This document shows positions 55,179-63,272 of a stretch of 64,000 nucleotides of DNA, piece after piece. The DNA lies in NCBI GenBank assembly GCA_963835525.1, contig CAWIFM010000003.1:124001-188000 (forward strand). Reading direction: 5' to 3'. The translations under genes and the position numbers were made by a program. This DNA comes from DASSUW01 sp963835525 (GTDB lineage: Bacteria > Actinomycetota > Thermoleophilia > Solirubrobacterales > Solirubrobacteraceae). A model generated the notes under the pieces. The model saw only the letters and a list, made by a program, of their open reading frames with translations, searched no databases and was not told where the DNA came from. Position 1 is the first letter of the stretch; the number at the start of each line of letters is the position of its first letter.

Positions 55179-55793
55179 GCCGGTCGGGCACATCCTCAGA
55201 AGCGCGCATTCGTCACACATCGGGCGGCGTGCGTGGCACGTCCGGCGGCCGTGCCGGAGCAGGTTCACGTGGAACTCGAGCTCCTGGCCGCGCGGCGTCA
55301 TGGCCAGCATCTCGTCGTGCATCTCGTGGAACGGCGCGCCCTCGCGGAAGAGGCCCAGGCGCGTGCCGACCCGCGACACGTGCGTGTCGACCGGGACGTC
55401 GCGCTCGCCGTAGGCGAACAGCCTCACGCAGGCCGCCGTCTTGCGCCCGACGCCGGGGAGCGAGACGAGGAAGTCCTGGTCGCGCAGATGCGGGCCGTCC
55501 ATCGGGTCCGGCAGCTCGCGCAGGATCTCCTGGATGCGCACCGACTTGACCTTCGAGATGCCGCCCGGCCGGATCGCCTCCTCGACGAGCTCGTTGGGCG
55601 CGTCGCGGACCGCCTCCCAGCTCCCGAAGCGGTCGCGCAGGCGCAGGAAGGCCACGTCGCGGTTGCGGTCGTTCGTCGACTGCGAGAGGACGGTGAGGAT
55701 CAGCTCGTCGAGCCCGTGGCCGTGCGGCGGGGCGACCGGGCGCCCGTAGAGCTCACGCAGCCGGTCCCGGATCCGCCGGACGCGGGCTCTCAC
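55155..55793 (-). CDS. nth: Endonuclease III
   Basis: 212 residues, a base-excision DNA glycosylase/AP lyase. HhH-GPD core: VSLPGVGRKTAACVRLFAYG with the catalytic Lys and VPVDTHVSRVGTRLG with the catalytic Asp. The C-terminus has four Cys spaced C-x6-C-x2-C-x5-C (CHARRPMCDECALLRMC) for a 4Fe-4S cluster. GTG 55793 overlaps the beta-propeller stop (GTGA). The dnaK operator overlaps its stop codon. Confidence 0.94.
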   Translation of the reverse strand: MRARVRRIRDRLRELYGRPVAPPHGHGLDELILTVLSQSTNDRNRDVAFLRLRDRFGSWEAVRDAPNELVEEAIRPGGISKVKSVRIQEILRELPDPMDGPHLRDQDFLVSLPGVGRKTAACVRLFAYGERDVPVDTHVSRVGTRLGLFREGAPFHEMHDEMLAMTPRGQELEFHVNLLRHGRRTCHARRPMCDECALLRMCPTGYNLRQAD

Positions 55794-57607
55794 GTCCGCG
55801 GGAAGCGGACCCACACTCCCTCGCCCAGCGTGGCGAGCGGGCTCGCGAGGATGCCGGCCTCCGACAGCGTGAACAGGCGGTCGCCGACCACCAGCGACCG
55901 GCGGATCTGCCCGCGCCACTCGCTCTTCACCGGGTGTGAGAGACGACCGAGGTCGGCGATGCCGGCGGCGTCGACGCGGAACCCCGCGGCACCGACGAAG
56001 ACGTCGTTCCGGCTCCAGCGCTGGAGCGGCAGCACGGCGAGGCCGGTCGGGGGCCAGTAGAGGAACGCGAGGTGGTCGTACTCGACCTCGCTCGACCCCT
56101 CGGGCAGCGTGAGCTGGTGCAGCCGCGTCGGGGCGCGCGGGTCGGAGACGTCGAACAGCGACAGCTGGGTGCCGAGTTGGCGGCCCTGCCGGGTGGCGTC
56201 CTGGCCGACGCCGATCAGCAGGTTCTCGCCGATCGGGTGCAGGTAGGCCGAGTATCCGCGGATCTTCAGCTCGCCCAGCACCTTCGGCGCTGTAGGCGTC
56301 GAGAGGTCGACCGTGTACAGCGGGTCGACCTGCCGGAACGTCACCACGTAGCCGACGTCGCCGATGAAGCGCACCGCGAAGATCTGCTCGCCGCGCCCGA
56401 GCCCGCCGACGCGGCCGGCCTCGGCTAGCCGCCCGTCCTCCACGCGCAGGACGGTCACGAAGCTCTCGCTCTCCTCGCCGTCGCCGTCGCCCCACCAGGG
56501 CGGCTCCGTGGTGCTCGCCACGCGCAGATGGCCGTCGTGCTCGGAGAGCGCCCACTGGCTGAGCAGGAAGCCGCGGACGCCGCCGCTCGACGTGTAGGTG
56601 GTCGTCCCGCGCTCGGACGCGTCGAACCGGTGGATCGCCGTCCTGACCCCGTCGGGCGGCTCGTCGCCGACCCTGCGCGGGTCGAACCAGCGATGCGTGG
56701 CCACGTAGAGGGCGCCGGCCGACGCGTAGACGGTGTCGGCGTCCGTCATCAGGGCGTCGGAGTCGACCGCCGGCAGGCCGCGCTCGAGGTCGACGGTGAG
56801 CACGGTGATCATGTCCGTGCCGCTGAACGTGGCCGGCCGGCGCACCGCCCGGCACGCCACGAGCCTGCGAGTCCGTTTGCGTCCGGACGCCCGGCGGGTC
56901 AGCACGCCGCGCGGCAGCCACTTGGCGGACCGGGCGCGGCGGACCTTCCTGACGCTGCCGAGGAGCGCCCGCGGAGTCCCGCGCAGCACGAGCCGGGCGG
57001 TCTCCCCGGTCAGGCGCGCGCTCAGGTACGAGCCTTCGACGTCGAGCGTGTTGATCACGCGCAGGCGGCCCGGGTCGGAGACGTCGACCTCGACGAGCCG
57101 CGTGCTCGACACCCATTCCGGAAGGCCGAGGACGTCGCCTTCGGAGTACAGCGACGAGATCACGAGCGCGCGGTTGCCATGCAGCAGCAGCGTGTGGCTC
57201 CCGTCGGCCAGGTCCAGGGTGTCGAGGACTGCCGGGGTCGCGGCGCGGACGTCGACGGCGTGCAGCGCGCCGCCGGCGATCGCGAACGCGTGCGTGCCGT
57301 TCGTCTTGACGATGTCGGGCTCGTCGACGCCCTGCTCCTGCACGTTCGTGCCCGAGAAGTCCTCGCCGCCGCCGCTCTGCGGCGCCGACACCCGCTCGCC
57401 CGTGCCGGCTCCGCTGTCGTCCTGCCCGCGGTCGGAGAGCGGCACGAACGTGTTGCGCAAAGCGTTGCGGCGGGCGTAGTGGACGAGGCCGGTGCAGGAG
57501 CCGAACGCCTTCAGGCGGGCCTTGCCCGCGTCCGCCGCGCGCGCCTCGTCACCCGCGAGGAGCAGCGCTGCGGCGAGGAGGGCGGCGAGCAGGAGCCGGA
57601 GCGGCAT
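55790..57607 (-). CDS. Secreted beta-propeller domain protein
   Basis: 605 residues. The signal peptide MPLRLLLAALLAAALLLAG ends at ARA. The mature protein matches the bacterial beta-propeller family with FSGTNVQEQGVDEPDIVKT, VLTVDLERGLPAVD, VRGFLLSQWALSEHDGHLRV, FAVRFIGDVGYVVTFRQ and FAFLYWPP-type strands (AFLYWPPTG). Members are exported, often near proteases, and are of unknown function. ATG 57607 overlaps the C-terminal part of the kinase gene. Its TGA overlaps the nth start. Confidence 0.85.
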   Translation of the reverse strand: MPLRLLLAALLAAALLLAGDEARAADAGKARLKAFGSCTGLVHYARRNALRNTFVPLSDRGQDDSGAGTGERVSAPQSGGGEDFSGTNVQEQGVDEPDIVKTNGTHAFAIAGGALHAVDVRAATPAVLDTLDLADGSHTLLLHGNRALVISSLYSEGDVLGLPEWVSSTRLVEVDVSDPGRLRVINTLDVEGSYLSARLTGETARLVLRGTPRALLGSVRKVRRARSAKWLPRGVLTRRASGRKRTRRLVACRAVRRPATFSGTDMITVLTVDLERGLPAVDSDALMTDADTVYASAGALYVATHRWFDPRRVGDEPPDGVRTAIHRFDASERGTTTYTSSGGVRGFLLSQWALSEHDGHLRVASTTEPPWWGDGDGEESESFVTVLRVEDGRLAEAGRVGGLGRGEQIFAVRFIGDVGYVVTFRQVDPLYTVDLSTPTAPKVLGELKIRGYSAYLHPIGENLLIGVGQDATRQGRQLGTQLSLFDVSDPRAPTRLHQLTLPEGSSEVEYDHLAFLYWPPTGLAVLPLQRWSRNDVFVGAAGFRVDAAGIADLGRLSHPVKSEWRGQIRRSLVVGDRLFTLSEAGILASPLATLGEGVWVRFPRT

Positions 57608-58215
57608 CGGCAGCGCCGAGCGTAGCGCGGCGCTCCAGCCAGCGGGCGACGTCCTCGACGGAGCGGCGTTCGGCCGGGTCCTCGGCGACCTCGAGCTCCA
57701 GGCCCGCCCGAGCGCAGCACGGCGGCGATGCCCCATACGTCGGTGGCCGTGGTCGCCATCCCGCCGTGCTCCTGCTCCGGCGCCATCCAGCGCCGCGTGC
57801 CGGTGCCGGACTCGACCGGCCCGGGGCGCTGGGCGATGCTGAAGTCGATCAGCTTGAGGCGCCCGCCGTCGGCGATCAGGTTGTCGGGCTTGAGGTCGAG
57901 GTGCAGCCAGCCCTGCCGGTGCAGGTAGCCGACCGCGCTGCACAGCTGGCGCCCCATCTCGATCGCGTCATCACGCGCAAGCGACGGGAGCGCGGCGAGG
58001 GTGGAGCCGCTGAGCGTCTCGAGCACGATCCAGTCGCGGTGCACCTCGTAGACGCGCACGATGTTCGGGTGCGTGAGGCGCCGCAGCAGTCGGCCCTCCT
58101 CGCGCACGTCGCCGCGGCGGACGATCACGCGGCAGCCGCGATCCTCGCTCCAGGCGTCGTACGTGTCGCAGCTATGCCCGCTGGACAGCTGCTCGAGCAG
58201 TCGGTAGCGCTTCAT
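57549..58215 (-). pseudogene. Protein-kinase-like protein, frameshifted as sequenced
   Basis: From ATG 58215: MKRYRLLEQLSSGHSCDTYD is a kinase start, but the usual VAIK Lys is Arg (CRVIVRRGDV). The catalytic loop is HLDLKPDN (HLD instead of HRD), the metal loop is IDFSIA (DFS instead of DFG), and APE is present (WMAPEQE). At about 57718 the frame must shift by an extra base to reach the good C-terminus LELEVAEDPAERRSVEDVAR, ending at TGA 57549. It may be an inactive or atypical kinase. It overlaps both neighbours, the ABC exporter by 44 bases and the beta-propeller gene by 59. Confidence 0.72.
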
Positions 58216-59947
58216 CCCAGAGTCGTGAGTAGGGCCCGCCGGCAGCGAGCAGCTCGTCGTGGCGTCCGCGCTCGACGACCTCGCCGTCGTCGAGCACGAG
58301 GATCAGGTCGGCGTCGCGGGTCAGCAGCAGGTCGTGCGAGATCACGAGCGTCGTGCGGTCGCGCATGAGGTCGCCGATCGAGGCGGCCAGGGCCGCGTCG
58401 AGGCCGGTCGTCGGCTCATCGAGCACGAGCACGGGTGCGTCGGCGAGCAGCGCGCGGGCGATCGCGATCCGCTGGCGCTGGCCGCCGGACAGCCGCCGGC
58501 CGCGCTCGCCGAGGTCGGCGTCGTAGCCGCCGGGCAGGCGTTCGATGAACTCGTGCGCGCCGGCGGCGCGGGCGGCCGCCTCGATCTCGGCGTCCGTGGC
58601 GTCCGGCCGCGCGTAGGCGATGTTCTCGCGCACGCTCCCGTGCAGGACGAGCGTCTCCTGGAGCAGGAGGGCGACGTTGCGCCGCAGCGAGGCGAGCCGC
58701 AGGTCGCGCAGGTCGTGGCCGTCGAGCCGGATCGCACCCGATTGCGGATCCCCGAACCGCAGGAGCATCCGCGCGATCGTCGACTTGCCGGCGCCCGAGG
58801 CGCCCACCAGGGCGATCCGCTCGCCGGGAGCGGCGTGCAGCGTCACGCCCTTGAGGACGGCCGGAGTCATGGACGACTCCGCTGAGTCGTCGTAGGCGAA
58901 CCACACGTCGTCGAGCTCGAGGGCGCCGCGCACGCGGCCGAGCTCGACCGCGCCGTCGGTCACGCGGGGGCGCTCGTCGAGCAGCTCGATCACGCGCTCG
59001 GCGCCGGCCAGCGCCTTGAAGACCGTGTTGGAGAGCGAGCTGAGGTCGCGGACCGGGCCGTAGAGCTTGGTCAGGTACGCGATGAACACCAGCATCCCGC
59101 CGAGCGTCAGCCCGCCGCCGGCGATCGCCCGCGTGCCGAAGTAGACGACGAGCAGCATCCCGGCCAGCTCGATCAGGTCGACGAGCGGCGAGAAGACGCC
59201 GCGGATCCGCACCGACGACAGCTCGGCCGCGATCACGCCCTCGCCCTCGCGGTGGTAGCGGTCGAGCTCGGCGCCCTCGCGCCGCGAGGCCTGCACGAGC
59301 GCGACGTTGCCCAGCGTCTGCTCGGCGACCGCGCCGAGCGAGCCGGAGCGCCGGCGCTTCTCGCGCGAGGCGCGCTTGATCAGGCCGGAGAAGCGTCGCG
59401 CCACCACGAAGAAGAGCGGCGCCACGATCAGCGAGACCAGCGCGAGGTCCCACTGCAGGTAGAACAGCGCGCCGACGAAGAAGGCGATCTGGAGGACCGC
59501 CGCGAAGGCGCTCGCGACGCCCGACAGCACGAAGCTCTCGATCGCCGCCACGTCGCCGCCCAGGCGCGTGAGGACGTCGCCGAGCCGGCGCCGGTCGAGC
59601 GCGTCGGGCGAGAGCGTCAGCAGGTGCCCGAACACGCGCGTGCGCATGGCGAGCAGGAAGCGCTCGCCGAGCCACGTGTTGAGCAGGTCGTCGGCGAGGG
59701 CGATCGCGGCGCCGAGGAGCAGCAGGCCGACGCAGGCGGCGGCGATCCACGGGAGCGGCCCGAGGTCGCCGGGCACGAGCACCTCGTCGACGACGACCTT
59801 GAAGAGGAAGATCTCCGCGGTCTCGACCGCGACGCCCGCCGCGATCAGCGCCAGCGCCAGGGGCAGCCAACGACGGAACGGGCGGGCGTCGGGCCAGAAG
59901 CGCCGCACGACCTCGCGCGCGGGAAGCGCGGGGGCGTGGGCGATCAT
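58172..59947 (-). CDS. ABC exporter (fused membrane and ATPase domains)
   Basis: 591 residues. The N-terminal six-span domain (first LPLALALIAAGVAVETAEIF) has a long helical loop with DALDRRRLGDVLTRLGGDVA. The C-terminal ATPase has Walker A GASGAGKSTIARMLL, the Q loop LLQETLVLHGSV, signature RLSGGQRQRIAIARAL, Walker B VLVLDEPTTGLD and a switch His in LVISHDLLL. It is a homodimeric half-transporter for lipids, drugs or peptides. ATG 59947 follows a small cationic peptide gene by 4 bases. Its stop lies inside the kinase gene. Confidence 0.9.
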   Translation of the reverse strand: MIAHAPALPAREVVRRFWPDARPFRRWLPLALALIAAGVAVETAEIFLFKVVVDEVLVPGDLGPLPWIAAACVGLLLLGAAIALADDLLNTWLGERFLLAMRTRVFGHLLTLSPDALDRRRLGDVLTRLGGDVAAIESFVLSGVASAFAAVLQIAFFVGALFYLQWDLALVSLIVAPLFFVVARRFSGLIKRASREKRRRSGSLGAVAEQTLGNVALVQASRREGAELDRYHREGEGVIAAELSSVRIRGVFSPLVDLIELAGMLLVVYFGTRAIAGGGLTLGGMLVFIAYLTKLYGPVRDLSSLSNTVFKALAGAERVIELLDERPRVTDGAVELGRVRGALELDDVWFAYDDSAESSMTPAVLKGVTLHAAPGERIALVGASGAGKSTIARMLLRFGDPQSGAIRLDGHDLRDLRLASLRRNVALLLQETLVLHGSVRENIAYARPDATDAEIEAAARAAGAHEFIERLPGGYDADLGERGRRLSGGQRQRIAIARALLADAPVLVLDEPTTGLDAALAASIGDLMRDRTTLVISHDLLLTRDADLILVLDDGEVVERGRHDELLAAGGPYSRLWDEALPTARAAVQRA

Positions 59948-59951
59948 CGAT

Positions 59952-60104
59952 CTACCCGCGACCCCGGCGGCCCCGGCGGCGGCGGCGACGGCGGTGGGTG
60001 TTCGTGTTGGTGCCGGTGCGCGTGCGGCCGCGGGTGCGGGTCCGGGTGCGCGTGCTGCTCGAGCTGGCTCGAGCCGCGGGTTGGATTGCCGAGAAGACGC
60101 TCAC
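59952..60104 (-). CDS. Small Arg/Thr-rich cationic peptide
   Basis: A 50-residue frame with a good Shine-Dalgarno (AAGGAGG about 7 bases before GTG 60104). It reads MSVFSAIQPAARASSSS, then alternating Thr-Arg dipeptides, then an Arg tract ending RRGRG. There is no cysteine and no obvious cleavage leader. It lies four bases before the ABC exporter, which suggests co-expression. It may be a cargo, an RNA-binding peptide or a fortuitous frame; codon use (GC third positions) supports coding. Confidence 0.5.
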   Translation of the reverse strand: MSVFSAIQPAARASSSSTRTRTRTRGRTRTGTNTNTHRRRRRRRGRRGRG

Positions 60105-60186
60105 ATGTCCTCCTTCAGTTGACGGTGGCGACGCTATGAGGCGGCGGGGAAGCGTCCGGGGAGCGGATGGGAAAGAGTTGGTGAAG

Positions 60187-60948
60187 ATGCGGCACGAGGC
60201 GGTGATCGACGGCACGCTCGTCAGCTGGCTCCAGGAAGGCGACGAGCCGCTGCTCTACGTGCACGGCGTGCCGGACTCGGCGGAGCTGTGGACGCCTTTC
60301 CTCGAGCGCACGGGCGGGATCGCGGTCGACCTGCCGGGCTTCGGCCGGTCGGGCAAGAGCGCCGCCTGGCCGTATTCGCTCGAGGCCTACGCGGCCTTCC
60401 TGCCCGCCTTCCTCGACCACCTCGGCATCGATCGCGTCAGCGTGGTGGCGCACGACTGGGGCGGGGTGGCGCTCACGCTCGGGCCGCGGATCGAGCGGCT
60501 GGTGGCGATCGACACGCTGCCACTGCTCCCCGGCCACCGCTGGGGCGGGTGGGGATGGGTTCCCCGCGCCTGGCGCACGCCGGTGGTGGGCGAGCTGGCC
60601 ATGGGCTTCACGGGCCGCACGATGCTGCGCCGGGTCGGCGGGCTCTCGGCCGAGCACGCCGACCAGATCCTGCGCCACTTCGACCACGGGACCCAGCGGG
60701 CGATCCTCAGGCTCTACCGCTCGGCGCACGAGAACGTGGCGGCGCTGGACGAGGTCACGGCGCCGGCGCTCGTGCTGTGGGGCGAGCGCGACCGCTATCT
60801 GGGACCCGCATGGGCGGACCGGATCGCGGCCGCGCTGGGGGGTGAAACGAAGGTCGAGCGGGTGCCCGAGGCGGGCCATTGGCCGTGGCTTGACCGACCA
60901 GAAATCCTGCAAATCGTGGAGGATTACCTGCAGTTGTCAGGGACCTGA
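60187..60948 (+). CDS. Alpha/beta hydrolase, epoxide hydrolase/dehalogenase type
   Basis: 253 residues. The oxyanion motif is YVHGVPDSAELW. The nucleophile elbow is VVAHDWGGVAL, with Asp in place of Ser as in epoxide hydrolases and haloalkane dehalogenases. The acid is in LWGERDRYLGP and the His in PEAGHWPWLD. It probably opens an epoxide or removes a halide from a small substrate. ATG 60187 was used; ATG 60136 would add 17 charged residues and is close to the divergent peptide gene. The stop is followed by a 180-base gap. Confidence 0.82.
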   Translation: MRHEAVIDGTLVSWLQEGDEPLLYVHGVPDSAELWTPFLERTGGIAVDLPGFGRSGKSAAWPYSLEAYAAFLPAFLDHLGIDRVSVVAHDWGGVALTLGPRIERLVAIDTLPLLPGHRWGGWGWVPRAWRTPVVGELAMGFTGRTMLRRVGGLSAEHADQILRHFDHGTQRAILRLYRSAHENVAALDEVTAPALVLWGERDRYLGPAWADRIAAALGGETKVERVPEAGHWPWLDRPEILQIVEDYLQLSGT

Positions 60949-60989
60949 CAAGAAAGCGTCCCCTCTTCGGGTGATTTGACTCAAGTCCT

Positions 60990-61002
60990 GCACAAATTGT
61001 GC
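60990..61002. promoter_or_regulatory. Short palindrome upstream of the CAP-domain gene
   Basis: GCACAA-A-TTGTGC, perfect 13-base palindrome in the 180-base gap between the hydrolase and the CAP-domain gene. TTGACT stands 12 bases before it, a possible -35, but no convincing -10 follows at normal spacing. Otherwise the gap contains nothing I can name. Confidence 0.35.
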
Positions 61003-61128
61003 CGTTGGGCCTTGTAGGGTCGACGGCCGCGACGGACTGCATTCCGGCAGTACAGGACCCACACGGACTGGCTCGGAGAACTTTCGACCCGGGGCTCGGG
61101 GGAGTCTCGGATCGTTTGGGGGACTTCC

Positions 61129-61632
61129 ATGCGCACCGTCGCACTGACGATGCTTGCCGCGGGCTGCCTGCTCGCACCGTTGTTCGCATCACCACTCATC
61201 AGCAGCGCCGACGCAACGCCTTCGCTGGACGGGCGTGAGCGCGCCATCGTGCGCGCCATCAACCGCCAGCGATCGAAGCACGGCCTGTCGAAGCTGCGCT
61301 CGAGCAGCCGGTTGGCGCGCGCCGCCGACTTCCACTCGTGGGAGATGCTCGACGCCGACTACTTCGCGCACGAGTCGCGCGACGGCGGTCCGTTCGACCA
61401 GCGCGTGCGGCGCTACGCGAAGCACAAGGCGCTCGGCGAGACGCTGGCCATGCTCGGCGGCTGCGGGCCGAAGGCGGCCCGGCGGATCGTCCGGATGTGG
61501 ATGAACTCGCCCGGCCATCGCGCGGTCCTGCTGTCGTCGAGCTACCGGAGGGTCGGCCTCGGCAAGCGGATCGGCGATCTCCGCGGCGACCGCGCCTGCC
61601 TGATCACTGCTGACTTCGGCTCCCGCAAGTAG
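61129..61632 (+). CDS. Secreted CAP-domain protein (SCP-like)
   Basis: 167 residues. The signal MRTVALTMLAAGCLLAPLFA ends at about ADA. The CAP domain has IVRAINRQRSKHGLSKLRSS, ADFHSWEMLDADYFAHES (His and Glu of the CAP site), LGETLAMLGG and MWMNSPGHRAVLLSSSY (the second His). CAP proteins bind lipids or act as proteases in some bacteria; in soil actinobacteria they are usually uncharacterised. ATG 61129 follows a GGGGGACTTCC region. Confidence 0.85.
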   Translation: MRTVALTMLAAGCLLAPLFASPLISSADATPSLDGRERAIVRAINRQRSKHGLSKLRSSSRLARAADFHSWEMLDADYFAHESRDGGPFDQRVRRYAKHKALGETLAMLGGCGPKAARRIVRMWMNSPGHRAVLLSSSYRRVGLGKRIGDLRGDRACLITADFGSRK

Positions 61633-61654
61633 CGGCCGTAGCATCGGGGACGAC

Positions 61655-63229
61655 TTGCGTCGTCCCCTCGCGCATCCGATGGCCCCTGTCGTGGGCGCCG
61701 CGCTGGCCGGCCTCGCCTACCTGCTGATCCAGCCGGCGACGGCCGACATGGCCGCCCACGCCTTCCGGGCGTGGCTGTTCGACAGCCAGGGGATGACCGT
61801 CTGGAACGCCCAGTGGTACGGCGGCCATCACGTGCTCGGCTACTCGATGCTGTTCGCGCCGCTCGCCGCGTGGCCCGGGCCGGCGTGGGTGGGCGCGCTC
61901 GGCGCGGTCGCGGCCACCGCCGCGTTCGTGCCGCTGGCGCGCGAGGCCGCGCCCTCGCCGGGCGCGGCGACCGCCGCTACATGGTTGTTCGCCGCCGGCG
62001 TGCTCAGCAACGTCGTGATCGGCCGGATGCCGTTCACGCTCGGCATCGCGCTCGCGGTGGCGGCGTGGCTGTGCGCCGAGCGGCCCACCGTCGCCTGGCG
62101 CGCCCTGGCCGCCGTGCTGGCGCTCGCCTGCGTGCTGGCCAGCCCCGTCGCCGGCGCCTTCCTGGCGCTCGCCGCGGCGGCGCGCGCGGCCGGCAGCGGG
62201 CGCGACGCGCTCGGGCTCGCCGCGACGCTGGTGCTGCCCGTGGCCGTCGGCGGGACGGGGATGGCGCTGCTGTTCCCGGAGGGCGGCGACGACCGCTTCG
62301 TGGCCACCGCCTTCTGGCCGATGCTCGCGGTGTCGGTGGTCGGCGCGGCGCTGCTGGCGCCCGGCCGGCGGGCGCTGCGGGCCGGCGTGATCCTCTACCT
62401 CGTCGTGCTGGTCGCGGCGTTCGCGATCCCGAACGTCTTCGGCCAGAACGCGCTGCGCCTGCCCGTGCTCCTCGGGCCGCCGCTGCTGCTGCTGGCTCCG
62501 CGCGCCGGCGCCCCGCGCATCGCGATCGCCGCCGTCCTGGTCGCGCTCGTGTACCTGCAGTGGCTGCCCGCCGTGCGCGCCGTGGCCGAGGCGCACGGCG
62601 ACCCGTCGACCGAGGAGGCGTTCTTCGCCGACCCGCGCGCGTTCCTGGACGGCGCCGTGCGGCCGGGCGAGCGCGTCGAAGTGGCGTTCACGCACAACCA
62701 CTGGGAGGCCGCCCACCTCGCGACCGCCGTTCCACTGGCGCGCGGCTGGGAGCGCCAGCTCGACGAGAAGGCCAACCCGCTCTTCTACGACGGCCGGCCG
62801 CTGACGCCGGAGCGCTACCACCGCTGGCTGCACGATTCCGCGGTGCGCTGGGTGGCCTTGCCGGACGCGCCGCTCGACTACTCGGCCGAGGCCGAGGCCC
62901 GGCTGCTCGAGCGCGGGCTGCCGTACCTGCGGCTCGCACACGAGTCGGCCGACTGGAAGATCTGGGAGGTCCGCGACGCGGCGCCGCCCGCGTCCAACGG
63001 GGCGCGCGTCACGGCCGTCGACCCCGCCGGCTTCGAGGTCGAGGCCGGCGGCCCGACCGTCGTGCGCCAGCGCTACACGCGCTGGTGGAACTCGGAGGGC
63101 GCGTGTGTTAGTCGCGCTCCCGGAGGCTGGACGCGCGTGACGCCAGTCGGCGGCGAGCGGGTCCGCGTCCACGCCGGCTTCCCGATGGCCGACGGGCCCG
63201 ACTGCAAGAACGCTCTCGCGGGGGGTTAG
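61655..63229 (+). CDS. Large multi-span membrane protein with extracytoplasmic C-terminal domain
   Basis: 524 residues. Residues about 10-330 hold roughly nine to ten membrane spans. Near the N-terminus TADMAAHAFRAWLFDSQG is followed by WNAQWYGGHHVLGYSMLFAP, the Asp and His residues resembling GT-C glycosyltransferase loops. The C-terminal 200 residues are soluble (VEVAFTHNHWEAAHLATAVP, RYTRWWNSEGACV) and probably outside. No secure family name. TTG 61655 (GGGGA five bases upstream) was used; ATG 61679 is an alternative. Confidence 0.65.
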   Translation: MRRPLAHPMAPVVGAALAGLAYLLIQPATADMAAHAFRAWLFDSQGMTVWNAQWYGGHHVLGYSMLFAPLAAWPGPAWVGALGAVAATAAFVPLAREAAPSPGAATAATWLFAAGVLSNVVIGRMPFTLGIALAVAAWLCAERPTVAWRALAAVLALACVLASPVAGAFLALAAAARAAGSGRDALGLAATLVLPVAVGGTGMALLFPEGGDDRFVATAFWPMLAVSVVGAALLAPGRRALRAGVILYLVVLVAAFAIPNVFGQNALRLPVLLGPPLLLLAPRAGAPRIAIAAVLVALVYLQWLPAVRAVAEAHGDPSTEEAFFADPRAFLDGAVRPGERVEVAFTHNHWEAAHLATAVPLARGWERQLDEKANPLFYDGRPLTPERYHRWLHDSAVRWVALPDAPLDYSAEAEARLLERGLPYLRLAHESADWKIWEVRDAAPPASNGARVTAVDPAGFEVEAGGPTVVRQRYTRWWNSEGACVSRAPGGWTRVTPVGGERVRVHAGFPMADGPDCKNALAGG

Positions 63230-63272
63230 CCGCCCTGGCGGCCGCCTACCGCCCCCTTAACATCTCGGGTTC

